This document shows positions 7,281 to 16,478 of a stretch of DNA of 64,000 nt, piece after piece; within the stretch, counting starts at the first letter, position 1; each line of letters begins with the position of its first letter. A program made the position numbers and the translations under genes. The DNA is from Candidatus Woesearchaeota archaeon (lineage in GTDB: Archaea > Nanobdellota > Nanobdellia > Woesearchaeales > UBA12501), in NCBI GenBank assembly GCA_030651375.1, contig JAUSFM010000009.1:1-64000 (forward strand). Direction: 5' to 3'. Below the pieces are notes generated by a model that saw nothing but the letters and a program-made list of their open reading frames with translations, made no database searches and had not been told where the DNA came from.

Positions 7281-9206
7281 ATGACACAAAAAACAATCAC
7301 CATTACGTTTCCGGACGGAACAAAAAAACAATATCCGCACGGCATTTCTGCGCTCGACGTTGCAAAATCAATTTCTGAAGGGCTTGCGCGCGCGGCGCTT
7401 GACTTAAAAGTTGATGATGTTTCTGTTCCGTCCGACACAAGCATCGAAAAAGACGGCACCTTCAAAGTTATTACCTTCAAAGACAAGGAAGGGCAAGATG
7501 CGCTGCGCCATTCCTGTGCCCACCTGCTCGCCGCCGCAGTCATGGAATTATGGCCAGATACCAAGCGCACCATCGGTCCGGCCATTGAAGACGGTTTCTA
7601 TTTCGATTTCGAATTTGCTCGGCCGCTCACGGTCGACGATTTTCCCCAGATTGAAAAAAAGATGAAGGAAATTCTCCCGTCGTGGAAAAACTTCGAGCGG
7701 CATGACTTGTCTGCTGCTGAAGCCAAAAAAGAATACCCAAACAATCCGTACAAGCATGAGCTCATTACTGAATTTTCAAAGGGAAACAAAAAAGTTTCAT
7801 TCTACAAATCAGGCGCATACTGGGATTTGTGCAAGGGCGGCCACATTCTTAATCCGGCAAAACATTTGCAATCCTTCAAACTGCTTTCAGTTGCCGGCGC
7901 GTACTGGCGCGGCGACTCAAAAAATATCATGCTCACGCGTATTTACGCAACCGTGTTTCCAGAGAAGAAAGAGCTTGCCGACTATGTGAACCGGCTCGAA
8001 GAGGCAAAGAAGCGCGATCACCGCAAGCTTGGCAAGGAGCTGGAATTATTCATGTTCAACGAACTGTCGCCTGGCGCTCCGTTTTTCTATCCTAAAGGCG
8101 CGCTCATATTTAATGCGCTCCTCACTTTTGTGCGCACCGAGTACCGTAACCGCGGCTACCAAGAAGTCATCACGCCCCAACTTTATCACAAGGAACTCTG
8201 GGAAACTTCGGGCCACTGGGAGCACTACCGCGAAAATATGTTTCTCACGACTGTGGAAGGCCATGAATTCGCGCTGAAGCCGATGAACTGCCCGTCACAC
8301 CTGCTTATGTACAAGCAGAAACTCCACAGCTACAAGGAACTGCCGCTGCGCTATGCGGATTTTTGTTCGCTGCACCGCAACGAATTGTCCGGCGTGCTCG
8401 CCGGCTTGACGCGCGTGCGAAAATTCAGCCAGGATGACGCACACATTTTTGTTGCTGAAGAGCAGATCGAAAATGAAGTGCTGAATCTCATTGATTTTGC
8501 TGATTACATTTACAAAAAAGTGTTCAACTTTGAATGCCACTTCGAGCTTTCAACCAAGCCGGACAAGGCACTCGGCTCTGCAGAGCTGTGGAAAAAAGCC
8601 GAACATGCATTGGAAAACGCGCTGAAAAAGAAAAAGCTTGCCTACAAAATCAACGCCGGTGACGGCGCCTTCTATGGGCCGAAAATTGATATGCACGTCA
8701 AGGACGCGCTTGGTCGAAGTTGGCAGCTTGCAACGATACAGCTCGACTTTAATTTGCCCCAGCGCTTTGACGCAACCTACGAAGGCAGCGATGGAAAACG
8801 CCACCCAGTCATCATGATTCACCGCGCACTGCTCGGCAGCCTTGAGCGCTTCATCGGAATCCTGATTGAACACTTTGCCGGGAAATTCCCTCTCTGGATA
8901 AGCCCGACGCAGGTCAAAATACTGACGGTTGCCGACCGGCATATCGAGTATGCGCAGACTGTCCATCAGAAATTCTTTGACGCCGGATTCAATGTTGAGA
9001 TTGATGCACGGCCAGAAAGCATTCCGAAAAAAGTGCGGGAAGCGCAGCTCCAACAGTGGAATTACATCCTTGTGGTGGGCGACAAGGAAATTGACGACAA
9101 TACCGTGAGCGTGCGCACCCGCAAGAATGATGTGGTTGGGGCGAAGAAGATTGATGTGTTTATTGCGGAATTGAAAGAGGAAGTGGAAAAGAAAGAGATA
9201 CGATAA
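7281..9206 (+). CDS. thrS: Threonyl-tRNA synthetase, bacterial-type
   Basis: A 641-residue class II synthetase with all ThrRS modules in order: an N-terminal TGS domain (about 1-65), the SAD/editing domain with the HSCAH metal motif (His77, His81) and CKGGH, the catalytic core with motif 2 and zinc ligands (MNCPSH; RNELSG), and the C-terminal anticodon-binding domain starting near FPLWISPTQVKIL. The TGS plus bacterial-type editing domain differs from the DTD-like editing domain of most archaeal ThrRS, pointing to a bacterial-type version such as found in several DPANN groups. The hydrolase gene follows after 2 nt. Confidence 0.95.
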   Translation: MTQKTITITFPDGTKKQYPHGISALDVAKSISEGLARAALDLKVDDVSVPSDTSIEKDGTFKVITFKDKEGQDALRHSCAHLLAAAVMELWPDTKRTIGPAIEDGFYFDFEFARPLTVDDFPQIEKKMKEILPSWKNFERHDLSAAEAKKEYPNNPYKHELITEFSKGNKKVSFYKSGAYWDLCKGGHILNPAKHLQSFKLLSVAGAYWRGDSKNIMLTRIYATVFPEKKELADYVNRLEEAKKRDHRKLGKELELFMFNELSPGAPFFYPKGALIFNALLTFVRTEYRNRGYQEVITPQLYHKELWETSGHWEHYRENMFLTTVEGHEFALKPMNCPSHLLMYKQKLHSYKELPLRYADFCSLHRNELSGVLAGLTRVRKFSQDDAHIFVAEEQIENEVLNLIDFADYIYKKVFNFECHFELSTKPDKALGSAELWKKAEHALENALKKKKLAYKINAGDGAFYGPKIDMHVKDALGRSWQLATIQLDFNLPQRFDATYEGSDGKRHPVIMIHRALLGSLERFIGILIEHFAGKFPLWISPTQVKILTVADRHIEYAQTVHQKFFDAGFNVEIDARPESIPKKVREAQLQQWNYILVVGDKEIDDNTVSVRTRKNDVVGAKKIDVFIAELKEEVEKKEIR

Positions 9207-9208
9207 AT

Positions 9209-9787
9209 ATGAACCTGCTTTTAATTCCGGGCGAAGGAAAGGACTCGAATGAACAGTGGCTTGGCGATATTGAACAAAAACTACTCCACCATCCTAACAG
9301 CCCTTTTCAATTGCAACGACACTCAACTCGTCTATCTTACGCTCATTGGTATCATGATGATCAAGAATTTGATCCTCAGCGTGAGCTTTTTCAGCTTCGT
9401 TTGAAGCTTGACACCTATGGCAGCAGATACTATTTCGTCTTCGCCAAATCCGCTGGCTCGGTTCTTTTTTTGCAGGCGCTTGCTGACGGTGCGCCAAAAC
9501 CAGTCGGTGCAGTGTTTGCTGGCGTGCCGTTGCCGCAGGATCCCGCGTCCAGTATGTATAAACAATATGATGTCGGTGAACTATTGAAACGCCATACTGT
9601 CCCGACCGTCATCATCCAAAATGCGGATGAACGGTTCAGAAAACCTGTTCATCTGTGTGCCTCACTTGCAAAATGGGGCGCGACATCGTGCGAGGTTGTG
9701 GTCGGAACTGATCCGGGGCATTCGTATTCTGTTGACACCGTTGTGCACCATGTTTTGAAGCAGGTTGAAACTGTTATGCCGAGATAA
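9209..9787 (+). CDS. Alpha/beta-hydrolase-like protein
   Basis: A 192-residue protein with the layout of a small alpha/beta hydrolase: a first strand MNLLLIPGEG, a nucleophile elbow YYFVFAKSAGSVLFLQAL (Ser in KSAGS, departing from classical GxSxG), and a late DPGHSY that supplies the likely catalytic His. Its start lies 2 nt after the thrS stop, so it is co-transcribed. Substrate unknown; similar small hydrolases act on esters or peptides. Confidence 0.65.
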   Translation: MNLLLIPGEGKDSNEQWLGDIEQKLLHHPNSPFQLQRHSTRLSYAHWYHDDQEFDPQRELFQLRLKLDTYGSRYYFVFAKSAGSVLFLQALADGAPKPVGAVFAGVPLPQDPASSMYKQYDVGELLKRHTVPTVIIQNADERFRKPVHLCASLAKWGATSCEVVVGTDPGHSYSVDTVVHHVLKQVETVMPR

Positions 9788-9872
9788 TTTTTTTCTTTCG
9801 TGAATTTTTTCTTTTCATTGTCTCTACAAAACCAAAATCTTTATATAAAAACAAGGGTTGGGACACTTCGAA

Positions 9873-11120
9873 ATGCACAAAAAAGAAATGAAGCACGAGC
9901 CATCAAAAGAGTCCGAGCATAAACGCCTCGACCATGGCATGCACACCGGCTTTGATGACGGCTTTGAGCCGCTCGTGTCGCTTGACCTTGAAAAATGCAA
10001 GGATGTTGATGAGCTCACCCAAGCGATGGCGAATACTGCCTTTGGCGGCAGGTGCCTCGGCGAGGCAGTTGATGTGTTCTATGCAGCGATTACTGATCCT
10101 GACTGTTTTGTCGTCATGAGCCTTTCCGGTGCCATGACGCCGGCGAAGATGGGCTTGCTTATTTGTGACATGATTGACCTTGGCATGATTCACGCGCTGG
10201 TCTCCACCGGCGCATTAATGACGCATGGCTTTGTTGAGGCGCAGGGCATGTCTCATTTCAAGTATAAACCGGGCCAGATGGATGACAACGAACTCTACGA
10301 AAAAGGATACGATCGTATCTATGATGTGCTTGAGCTGGAAAAAAATCTCGACGACACCGAGCTTATTTTCCGTGAAATCATGAAGCCAGTCAATGCCGAT
10401 GAAATTCAATGCAGCCATAAAATTTTGCGCGAGTGCGGCCGATGGCTTGCGACCAACACCAAGGGGCGTGGCATTCTCAAAAGCGCTTTTGTCAACAATG
10501 TTCCGGTGTATGTTCCTGCGTTTACCGACTGCGAAATGGGCCTTGACTTCGGCATTCTCAACCGGCGGCGCAGAGTGACAGATCAGAAACCGTTTACATT
10601 CAATCCTTTTTTTGATCTCGACCATTTTGCAGAATTCATGCGCCAGCAAAAAGACACAGGTATTTTCACGATTGGCGGCGGCGTGCCGAGAAACTGGGCG
10701 CAGCAAGTCGCGCCGTACCTTGACATCATGCACAAGCGGCTCGAGAATGAGTGCCCAGCGTGCCATGGCAAGGGATGCGCCAAGTGTGAAAACCGCGGCT
10801 ACTTGAGCGAGTCAGCGCAGGGCGCTCGTCGGTACAAATATGCTGTGCGCATTTGCCCTGAACCAGTGCACTGGGGCGGATTGTCCGGCTGCACCTACAG
10901 CGAGGGCGTCACGTGGGGAAAATTTGTGCCGCTGAATGAAGGAGGAAAATGGTCTGAAGTGCCGGTTGACGCGACAGTCGCGTGGCCGCTGATTCTCAAA
11001 GCAGTCATTGAGCGCCTGAAAAAAAATAACAAGTTGAGCATTCTCAAAGAAAAACAGAAACGTATGCAGGCCTGCCTGAAAAAGGCCGATGATGTTGTCC
11101 AAACCATGTACAGCGCATAA
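9873..11120 (+). CDS. Deoxyhypusine-synthase-like enzyme with zinc knuckle
   Basis: A 415-residue member of the deoxyhypusine synthase superfamily, which transfers the aminobutyl group of spermidine by an enzyme-lysine intermediate. Seen: STGALMTHG (111-119), the NAD-site loop IGGGVPRNWAQQ (267-278) and the active-site GCTYSEGVTWGKF with candidate Lys350. Inserted before the active site is a CPACHGKGCAKC knuckle (Cys294, 297, 302, 305), a DnaJ-like zinc motif not found in classical enzymes. I use the ATG 33 nt after TTTATATAA rather than a TTG 15 nt upstream. Product could be deoxyhypusine on aIF5A or another polyamine such as homospermidine. Confidence 0.8.
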   Translation: MHKKEMKHEPSKESEHKRLDHGMHTGFDDGFEPLVSLDLEKCKDVDELTQAMANTAFGGRCLGEAVDVFYAAITDPDCFVVMSLSGAMTPAKMGLLICDMIDLGMIHALVSTGALMTHGFVEAQGMSHFKYKPGQMDDNELYEKGYDRIYDVLELEKNLDDTELIFREIMKPVNADEIQCSHKILRECGRWLATNTKGRGILKSAFVNNVPVYVPAFTDCEMGLDFGILNRRRRVTDQKPFTFNPFFDLDHFAEFMRQQKDTGIFTIGGGVPRNWAQQVAPYLDIMHKRLENECPACHGKGCAKCENRGYLSESAQGARRYKYAVRICPEPVHWGGLSGCTYSEGVTWGKFVPLNEGGKWSEVPVDATVAWPLILKAVIERLKKNNKLSILKEKQKRMQACLKKADDVVQTMYSA

Positions 11121-11189
11121 TTCTGCCTACTTCTTGATACCTCAAAAGATTTAGGAAGATTTATAAATCTCCCCTAATCTGTACGACGT

Positions 11190-11531
11190 ATGGGACTGAA
11201 AAAACGCGAAGAAGAAATACGGCATCAGCAGGAAGAAGAAATCCGCCGTATCAAACTTCCCCGCCCGCCGGAAACCTTCGGCATTGTTGAACAGCGGCTC
11301 GGCGGAAGCAGAATGACCATCCGCTGCCTCGATGGCGTCAAGCGCATTTGCCGCATTCCCGGCCGGCTCAAGCGCCAGTTGTGGGTGCGCGAAGGAGACC
11401 TCGTGATTGCCGAGCCGTGGGAGTACGACAAAAACAAGGGAGACATCATTTTCAAGTACCGCCATTCTCAAGTTGACTGGCTCAAGCGCCAGGGAAAACT
11501 GAAAGGGCTTGAAGATTTGGAAGAGTTCTGA
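11190..11531 (+). CDS. Translation initiation factor aIF1A
   Basis: A 113-residue aIF1A: basic N-terminal tail, the OB-fold core with GSRMTIRCLDGVKRICRIPG and LWVREGDLVIAEPWEY, and an acidic helical end. It promotes scanning-independent start selection on the small subunit. The TTTATAAA box begins 30 nt before the ATG, so the mRNA is probably leaderless. Confidence 0.95.
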   Translation: MGLKKREEEIRHQQEEEIRRIKLPRPPETFGIVEQRLGGSRMTIRCLDGVKRICRIPGRLKRQLWVREGDLVIAEPWEYDKNKGDIIFKYRHSQVDWLKRQGKLKGLEDLEEF

Positions 11532-11547
11532 TTACGTTGTGTTGAAT

Positions 11548-11991
11548 TTATTTCTCTTTCTTGAAATACATCCACCACGCAATACCTGCGGTGCCAACCG
11601 TTATGGCAGCGTCGGCGATATTAAACGTCGGAATAACAAAAAAGTTAATGTAATCAATCACATACCCCAGATTCACACGGTCAACCAAATTGCTGACCGC
11701 GCCGCCGGCGATGAGCGCAACATACGGCAGAACCGTTGTTGGTGTTTTTCGCAAGTACCATACAATGCCAATCAGCACGGCAACTGAAAACCAAATCAAG
11801 AACATTGTTTTTCCTTGCAGAATTCCAAATGACGCGCCATGATTTTGCGAATAGGTAATACTGAAAAAAGCACGATGCGCAATTTCTTCATTGAGAGGAA
11901 TACTTTTTGAAACGGTATCTTTCACCAGCTGATCAATGAATAAAATGCCTGCGGCAATACTCGCGAAAAGAATTTCTCGGGCATGCCTCAT
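11548..11991 (-). CDS. lspA: Lipoprotein signal peptidase (signal peptidase II)
   Basis: A 147-residue four-helix membrane aspartyl protease of the LspA family. The conserved NHGASFGIL, GGAVSNLVDRV and PTFNIADAAI segments are present, with catalytic Asp104 and Asp127. In bacteria it removes signal peptides from diacylglyceryl-modified lipoproteins. I start at MRHAREIL because the ATG follows the previous gene's stop by 7 nt with GGTGATG as ribosome site; the longer frame overlaps that gene. LspA is rare in archaea and is noteworthy here because a lipobox protein is encoded at 48350. Confidence 0.9.
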   Translation of the reverse strand: MRHAREILFASIAAGILFIDQLVKDTVSKSIPLNEEIAHRAFFSITYSQNHGASFGILQGKTMFLIWFSVAVLIGIVWYLRKTPTTVLPYVALIAGGAVSNLVDRVNLGYVIDYINFFVIPTFNIADAAITVGTAGIAWWMYFKKEK

Positions 11992-11998
11992 TGTTTCA

Positions 11999-12427
11999 TC
12001 ACCAGCCACCTTTGCGGATGAGCCGCTGTAAATCCTGCTCAAGCGTTGACATGCGCATGCTTAATGATTCAATGCTTGAGCGGATGGAATCCAGCTTCGC
12101 TGATACAATTTCGATATCTTTTGACATCATGTCCGGGCCTGTGGGAATCTGCATGGGTCGTGGCCGCGCATATCCCTCGCGCTCTTCAAGTGGTGATGGG
12201 CGCAAGCCAGCACCACCGCCCTCATACCCTTTTCCGGTGATGGTCATGCCGGGCATTGTTGTCTCGCTTGCACTTGGGAATGGCCCGAGTGATTCAGTGC
12301 CGCCGAGGCCGGCTGTTTGGTCGCTTGTTCCCCATTGCCCCATACCAAGTTCAGTTCCTTTTCCCATGTCCATCGACGGAAACGGCTCTTCTTTTTTCCA
12401 AAACTTGAGTTTGTCAAACACACCCAT
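11999..12427 (-). CDS. Hypothetical protein with C-terminal coiled coil
   Basis: A 142-residue protein: an amphipathic N-terminus MGVFDKLKFWKKEEPF, a long low-complexity Gly/Pro/Ser/Met region (20-100) and a C-terminal coiled coil (SKDIEIVSAKLDSIRSSIESLSM...). Similar MG(V/L)FDKLKFWKKE proteins occur in DPANN genomes, as I recall, without known function. A strong AAGGAGGACG site precedes the ATG. It sits between a membrane protein gene and lspA in a three-gene operon, so a membrane-surface role is plausible. Confidence 0.7.
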   Translation of the reverse strand: MGVFDKLKFWKKEEPFPSMDMGKGTELGMGQWGTSDQTAGLGGTESLGPFPSASETTMPGMTITGKGYEGGGAGLRPSPLEEREGYARPRPMQIPTGPDMMSKDIEIVSAKLDSIRSSIESLSMRMSTLEQDLQRLIRKGGW

Positions 12428-12445
12428 GGTCGTCCTCCTTTGTGC

Positions 12446-13243
12446 TTAGCTCAGCAGCTTGCCGATAATTGGCACGTCTTTTTTTGAAGCCAGTTTCAAA
12501 ATTCTGTTTGGTATAATCTTGATGACCTTAAACATAAATGTTTCTTCGTAAATAACGACTTGTTTGTTATGGTAACTATTGAGCAAAAAGAGCGGGCCTT
12601 GCTGTGTGGTTGCTTCAGACACCAACGCGCCAAACAATGCACCCTTAATTTGTCCACTGCCGCCAATCTGTTTCTGGATTTCATCAAGGTACTGCTTTTT
12701 TGCCTCTTCGCGAAATTCAGGCGCAATATCTTCCCGCTGTACCCCTGCTTCAACCACCCGATCAGCATACATATCCACTGCGTCCGGCGCGTTCATGATA
12801 GTGAATGCATCGTCTCGGGAAACATCTTCTCCTGCAAACGAAATTTTTTCAATGAAGCCAAGTGCCTGGCGCTTGACAATAAACAGCTTGTAACTTTCTT
12901 TCTTCATAGCATTGAGTTCGCCGCGTTGGTAATCCTGCGTGTACTGGTCGAGCGTTGCCTGATCTAAAAAAATGGGTGGTTGCCCTTCTTTCAGCACGCC
13001 AGTAAAGCCGGCAATGATTGCGTTGTTGTCGTCCAACAGAATCGTCTTTGGAGATGTTTCAAACTTATTCGTGAAATCAGTCGTGTCAAGTTGGAGCATG
13101 ATGCCCACACCAAACATCATGACTGAAAACAGAAGTCCGGCGACTGCCGGGAGCGTGAGCCCTTCGCGTACAATCTTGATAATGCCCAACACAATAGGAA
13201 TTATGAGAATGACGATAAGAATGTACGTTAATGGCAGCGCCAT
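12446..13243 (-). CDS. Membrane-anchored hypothetical protein
   Basis: A 265-residue protein starting MALPLTYILIVILIIPIVL, with two N-terminal membrane helices (about 3-23 and 31-53) followed by a soluble domain and a hydrophobic C-terminal stretch. The ATG is preceded by GAGG about 8 nt upstream and by TTTATAAG at about 13284-13290. A longer frame would begin with TTG and add a very basic segment (RKERKKKRTR), but it lies upstream of that TATA box. First gene of the operon leading to lspA. Family not recognised. Confidence 0.65.
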   Translation of the reverse strand: MALPLTYILIVILIIPIVLGIIKIVREGLTLPAVAGLLFSVMMFGVGIMLQLDTTDFTNKFETSPKTILLDDNNAIIAGFTGVLKEGQPPIFLDQATLDQYTQDYQRGELNAMKKESYKLFIVKRQALGFIEKISFAGEDVSRDDAFTIMNAPDAVDMYADRVVEAGVQREDIAPEFREEAKKQYLDEIQKQIGGSGQIKGALFGALVSEATTQQGPLFLLNSYHNKQVVIYEETFMFKVIKIIPNRILKLASKKDVPIIGKLLS

Positions 13244-13374
13244 GCGAGTCCTCTTTTTCTTCCTTTCTTTGCGTATATCTTGCTTATAAACAGACTTTTT
13301 TCTTTTTAAATGTATAGTTTTATGTGCGGATTTTTTAGGCAAATCTTATAAACCTCCTCTTTTCTTGACAGCGT

Positions 13375-14109
13375 ATGAGCATCGACGCCCTTGCAACTGC
13401 CGCCCAATTTGTTCGCCGCATGCCGACGAACTGGGCAGCTAAAAACTTCTTTCCAAACGCAGAGATTGATTCGCTTGCCGATGAGCGTCTGTTTCCTTTG
13501 CTGGAAGAAAAAGGCATTAAAGGCGTTATAGTCGATGTCGACAGCACCATTACTAAATATCATGGTACCGAAGTTGACGACACGGTTGCTGATACATTTG
13601 CGCAGCTGTGCGAGACGTATCCGGTTGTGATTCTCTCAAATTCTAACGAAGCACGTTTTTGTGAACTCGGCACAGTCTTTCCTGACATCCCCGTTTTGCG
13701 CGCCTACGAAGGACGAACCGCAGAATTACGCTGGCATGGTTTCCGTGCGTATCGCCGGCTTTTTCGGGGATTTTCTACTCTTGACCCAGATCCTCATTTT
13801 GATAGTTCTCCAGAAGTGCGTTCGATTCACCAAACAGATTCCCCTGGTCTTCACCCCCGCCTCACATACTATCGTGCCCTACGAAAACCGAACCCTTTAT
13901 TATTCAACTATGCACAACGAGAACTCGGCATTAACGATCAAAAAAAAGTTGTAGTCATCGGCGATCGGCACTCAACCGACATCAGCGGCGGAAATCAGGC
14001 AGGCATGTACACGATAAAAGTTGCGCCGCTCCGGCCGGAAACCGAGCCGTTCACGGCAAAACTTGGGCGCAGAATTGAGAATGCTGTGAAATATTGGCAT
14101 GTGGCGTAA
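13375..14109 (+). CDS. HAD-superfamily phosphatase, YqeG-like with insert
   Basis: A 244-residue HAD hydrolase: motif I VDVDSTIT (nucleophile Asp54, acid/base Asp56), motif II VVILSNSNE, motif III RKPNPLLF and motif IV VVVIGDRHSTDISGGNQAGM. This combination matches the YqeG/IIIA group of phosphatases. Compared with them it carries an insertion of about 50 residues (115-165, RLFRGFSTLDPDPH...). A TTATAAA box lies about 28 nt before the ATG. Substrate unknown; the family includes phosphatidylglycerophosphatases and other small-molecule phosphatases. Confidence 0.8.
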   Translation: MSIDALATAAQFVRRMPTNWAAKNFFPNAEIDSLADERLFPLLEEKGIKGVIVDVDSTITKYHGTEVDDTVADTFAQLCETYPVVILSNSNEARFCELGTVFPDIPVLRAYEGRTAELRWHGFRAYRRLFRGFSTLDPDPHFDSSPEVRSIHQTDSPGLHPRLTYYRALRKPNPLLFNYAQRELGINDQKKVVVIGDRHSTDISGGNQAGMYTIKVAPLRPETEPFTAKLGRRIENAVKYWHVA

Positions 14110-14126
14110 TTAATCTTCTTTCTCCT

Positions 14127-15329
14127 TCAAAACGGCCAAAAATAAATCATCACCGGCACCAACAAACAGGCCATGGCGTGGGTTCTCGTCACCTTGACTA
14201 TCGCCGGGACAAGCCCGAGTGCCGTGCTCACCACTAACACCAGGATGCCGAGCGGGCCGGCGAGCACAGCGGTAAGAAACACAATAAACAGTATAACGCT
14301 CATAATCAGTTTCGGATAATTAATCCTGCTGATGCACGCGCAAAATCCCTTCCCCAAAAAAAGCGCGAGCACCACACCGATGCCGCCGGTAATCAGCGCC
14401 GTGCTTAGAAATATAAGGATGGTGTGCGGCGTTACGTTGGTGATCAGTTTCTGCACCGCAACAATGCTCCCGTTGCGCGCCTTGTTGAGCACAAAAAGCG
14501 CAACGAGGCTGAGCACAAAATTCGCCGTGTTTATGGCGCCCATCAAAATCATAAATCCGTGGTCACCCAGCTTTCGCGTGAACTGCATGCTCATCACTGC
14601 AGCAGTTGACGCACCAAGCCCCGGCATGATTGCAGTGATAAACCCAGAAAGCTGGCCTGAACACACTGCTTTCAACGCTGTGCCAAAGCGCAGCTTTATT
14701 TTTGTCGTCTGCATCTGTGGTGGAATAGTGTTCTGTTCGTTGATGCTCATCAGCATCGTCGAAACACCAAACAGCCCCGACAGCATCGGCAACATCGGTT
14801 CGCGCAGCTCAAGCTTGAACACTACCAGCCCAAGCAAACCCGCAAGCGCAAACACTACGCACGCCCATACTTTTTTTTGGTCGCGCAAAATCATAAACCC
14901 TACCGACGCAAGCAGCAGCCAGAACATCATCCGCGCCAAAAATGGATAGCCATATTTTACGATGGGGATAAAGACAGGAAACAAAAACACACTCAACAGC
15001 AGCGCCGAAAAACTTCCAATGACCGTCAATTTTACCGCCATCAACCCCATCCCTTTCAGCAGGTAGCGGTGGCCGGGCAATACACCGAGCGCGGTTTCAC
15101 TTTCAGGCGCTCCAAGAAAAACGGACGGCAATGAATCGAGAAACACATGGGTGATACTAAGTGCAATGATGAACGTGCACAGCACTACTGCGTTGGTGTA
15201 TTTCATGAGAAACGGTGAAGCAGAGACCACTAAGGTCGATACCAGATTGATGTGCACGCCCGGCGCCATTCCGGTGAGTATGCCGATTACTATTCCTGTA
15301 ACAATGGCGATGATGTAATGGAGGAACAT
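14127..15329 (-). CDS. TctA/DUF112-family membrane transporter
   Basis: A 400-residue polytopic protein with about 10-12 membrane helices. The GILTGMAPGVHINLVSTLVV N-terminus and the internal repeat GQLSGFITAIMPGLGASTAAV are the two pseudo-symmetric signature loops of the TctA (tripartite tricarboxylate) permease superfamily; archaeal stand-alone versions are annotated DUF112. No TctB or binding-protein gene is nearby, so it probably works alone. Substrate unknown; a carboxylate is the family precedent. Confidence 0.85.
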   Translation of the reverse strand: MFLHYIIAIVTGIVIGILTGMAPGVHINLVSTLVVSASPFLMKYTNAVVLCTFIIALSITHVFLDSLPSVFLGAPESETALGVLPGHRYLLKGMGLMAVKLTVIGSFSALLLSVFLFPVFIPIVKYGYPFLARMMFWLLLASVGFMILRDQKKVWACVVFALAGLLGLVVFKLELREPMLPMLSGLFGVSTMLMSINEQNTIPPQMQTTKIKLRFGTALKAVCSGQLSGFITAIMPGLGASTAAVMSMQFTRKLGDHGFMILMGAINTANFVLSLVALFVLNKARNGSIVAVQKLITNVTPHTILIFLSTALITGGIGVVLALFLGKGFCACISRINYPKLIMSVILFIVFLTAVLAGPLGILVLVVSTALGLVPAIVKVTRTHAMACLLVPVMIYFWPF

Positions 15330-15350
15330 ATCTCTTTTTTCTTTAGTAAA

Positions 15351-15495
15351 CCTTCTTAATATGCGTATCTTGCTAAAACTCGGAAGATTTTCGACACGTC
15401 CGGAATGGTTCCGGCGTGGTCGGAAGATTTCCGGTTTTTTGCCGGTTTTCCGGATATATTCCGTTTTGTCCGGAACCGTACTTTTTCTACGTCGA
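15351..15495 (+). repeat. TTCCGG-rich dispersed element, copy A
   Basis: First of three related ~150 bp elements in the window (others at 28962 and 62701). It begins CTTCTTAATATGCGT, contains repeated TCGGAA / TTCCGG units that form small hairpins such as CCGGAA-TGG-TTCCGG, and ends near TACGTCGA. A 49-codon frame runs from the ATG at 15361 to TAA at 15508 and aligns without gaps with frames in the other copies. This copy has no tRNA gene beside it. Small protein, structured RNA or mobile sequence are all possible. Confidence 0.7.
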
Positions 15496-15546
15496 AACCA
15501 GCACTCTTAAAAAAATTTAAAAAGGCCAACCCCTTAAATGTATACT

Positions 15547-16473
15547 ATGGGCTTGTTATCTCTTTTTATGCGAAAAAAACAGCAGCCGTTTGAACGCATG
15601 CTCACCGAACCGGCAACATCGGTGATGCAACCCTCTTCTCAGGATGTTCCTCTGCAGCCCAAGAAGACGTGGAAAAAACTCGCTTTGATTCTTCCCGGCG
15701 GCGGCGCGCGCGGTGCTATCGAGGTTGGCGGCTTGAAAACACTATGGCGGTATAATCTCATTCCAGACGTGATTATCGGCTCAAGTGTCGGCTCTATCAC
15801 CAGCGCGGCTATTGCATCAGGAAGAACACCTGGCGAGGTTGAAAAAATCTGGCTTACGTTTTCAAAAGACATGCTGCTGCCGATGAATTATCGCATCTTC
15901 TGGGAACTTAAAAAAACAAAATCACTGGCGCGCACGGTTAACCTCAAAAAAGTGTTGAACTACAGTGTAAAAAGCGACTATTTTGAAGAATGCAAAATTC
16001 CGCTGTATATTATTGTGACGCGGCTGTCTGATGGTGAAGGCGTCTACTTCAATAAAGGGCCTATCCGCGATGCGGTGCTTGCAAGTATGGCGGTTCCTCC
16101 CCATTATCCCCCACACCTTATTGATAACATCAAGTATGTTGACGGAAGTATTAGCGGTGTGAACGGCATAAAAAAAGCAGTTGAACTTGGCTGCGACGCC
16201 ATTCTGATTCTCAACTGTTACAACACGTCAAAACGCTATGACTTTGATGGAATTCTTGATGTTACCTCACACAGCCTTGACCTTATGTTCAACAAAAATA
16301 TGCTGCGGGAAATTGACCTCTGTGCCAGTCCGTTTGGAAACACCCAGATTTTTCTTGTTCGCGTGCCTGACCTGAATATCGACACGGTTGATTTTTCAAA
16401 AACCAGAGAACTCATTCAGCTTGGTGAAGAAAAAACAGAAGAGCTTCTCCGCCAAAGAAACATTATCCGCTGA
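15547..16473 (+). CDS. Patatin-like phospholipase
   Basis: A 308-residue patatin-family lipid acyl hydrolase. The oxyanion motif GGGARG is at 51-56, the nucleophile elbow GSSVG at 78-82 (Ser80), and the catalytic Asp lies in YVDGSISG. I choose the second ATG (MGLLSLF) because TTTAAAAA starts 31 nt before it; the first ATG would be only 22 nt from the box. No signal peptide, so it acts on the inner membrane face or on intracellular lipids. Divergent from the TctA-like permease, with the TTCCGG element in between. Confidence 0.88.
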   Translation: MGLLSLFMRKKQQPFERMLTEPATSVMQPSSQDVPLQPKKTWKKLALILPGGGARGAIEVGGLKTLWRYNLIPDVIIGSSVGSITSAAIASGRTPGEVEKIWLTFSKDMLLPMNYRIFWELKKTKSLARTVNLKKVLNYSVKSDYFEECKIPLYIIVTRLSDGEGVYFNKGPIRDAVLASMAVPPHYPPHLIDNIKYVDGSISGVNGIKKAVELGCDAILILNCYNTSKRYDFDGILDVTSHSLDLMFNKNMLREIDLCASPFGNTQIFLVRVPDLNIDTVDFSKTRELIQLGEEKTEELLRQRNIIR

Positions 16474-16478
16474 ATCCA

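Noticed and set aside
14332-14949. 205-codon plus-strand frame across the TctA-like permease
   Set aside because: Shadow of a membrane protein gene with clear family signatures on the other strand.
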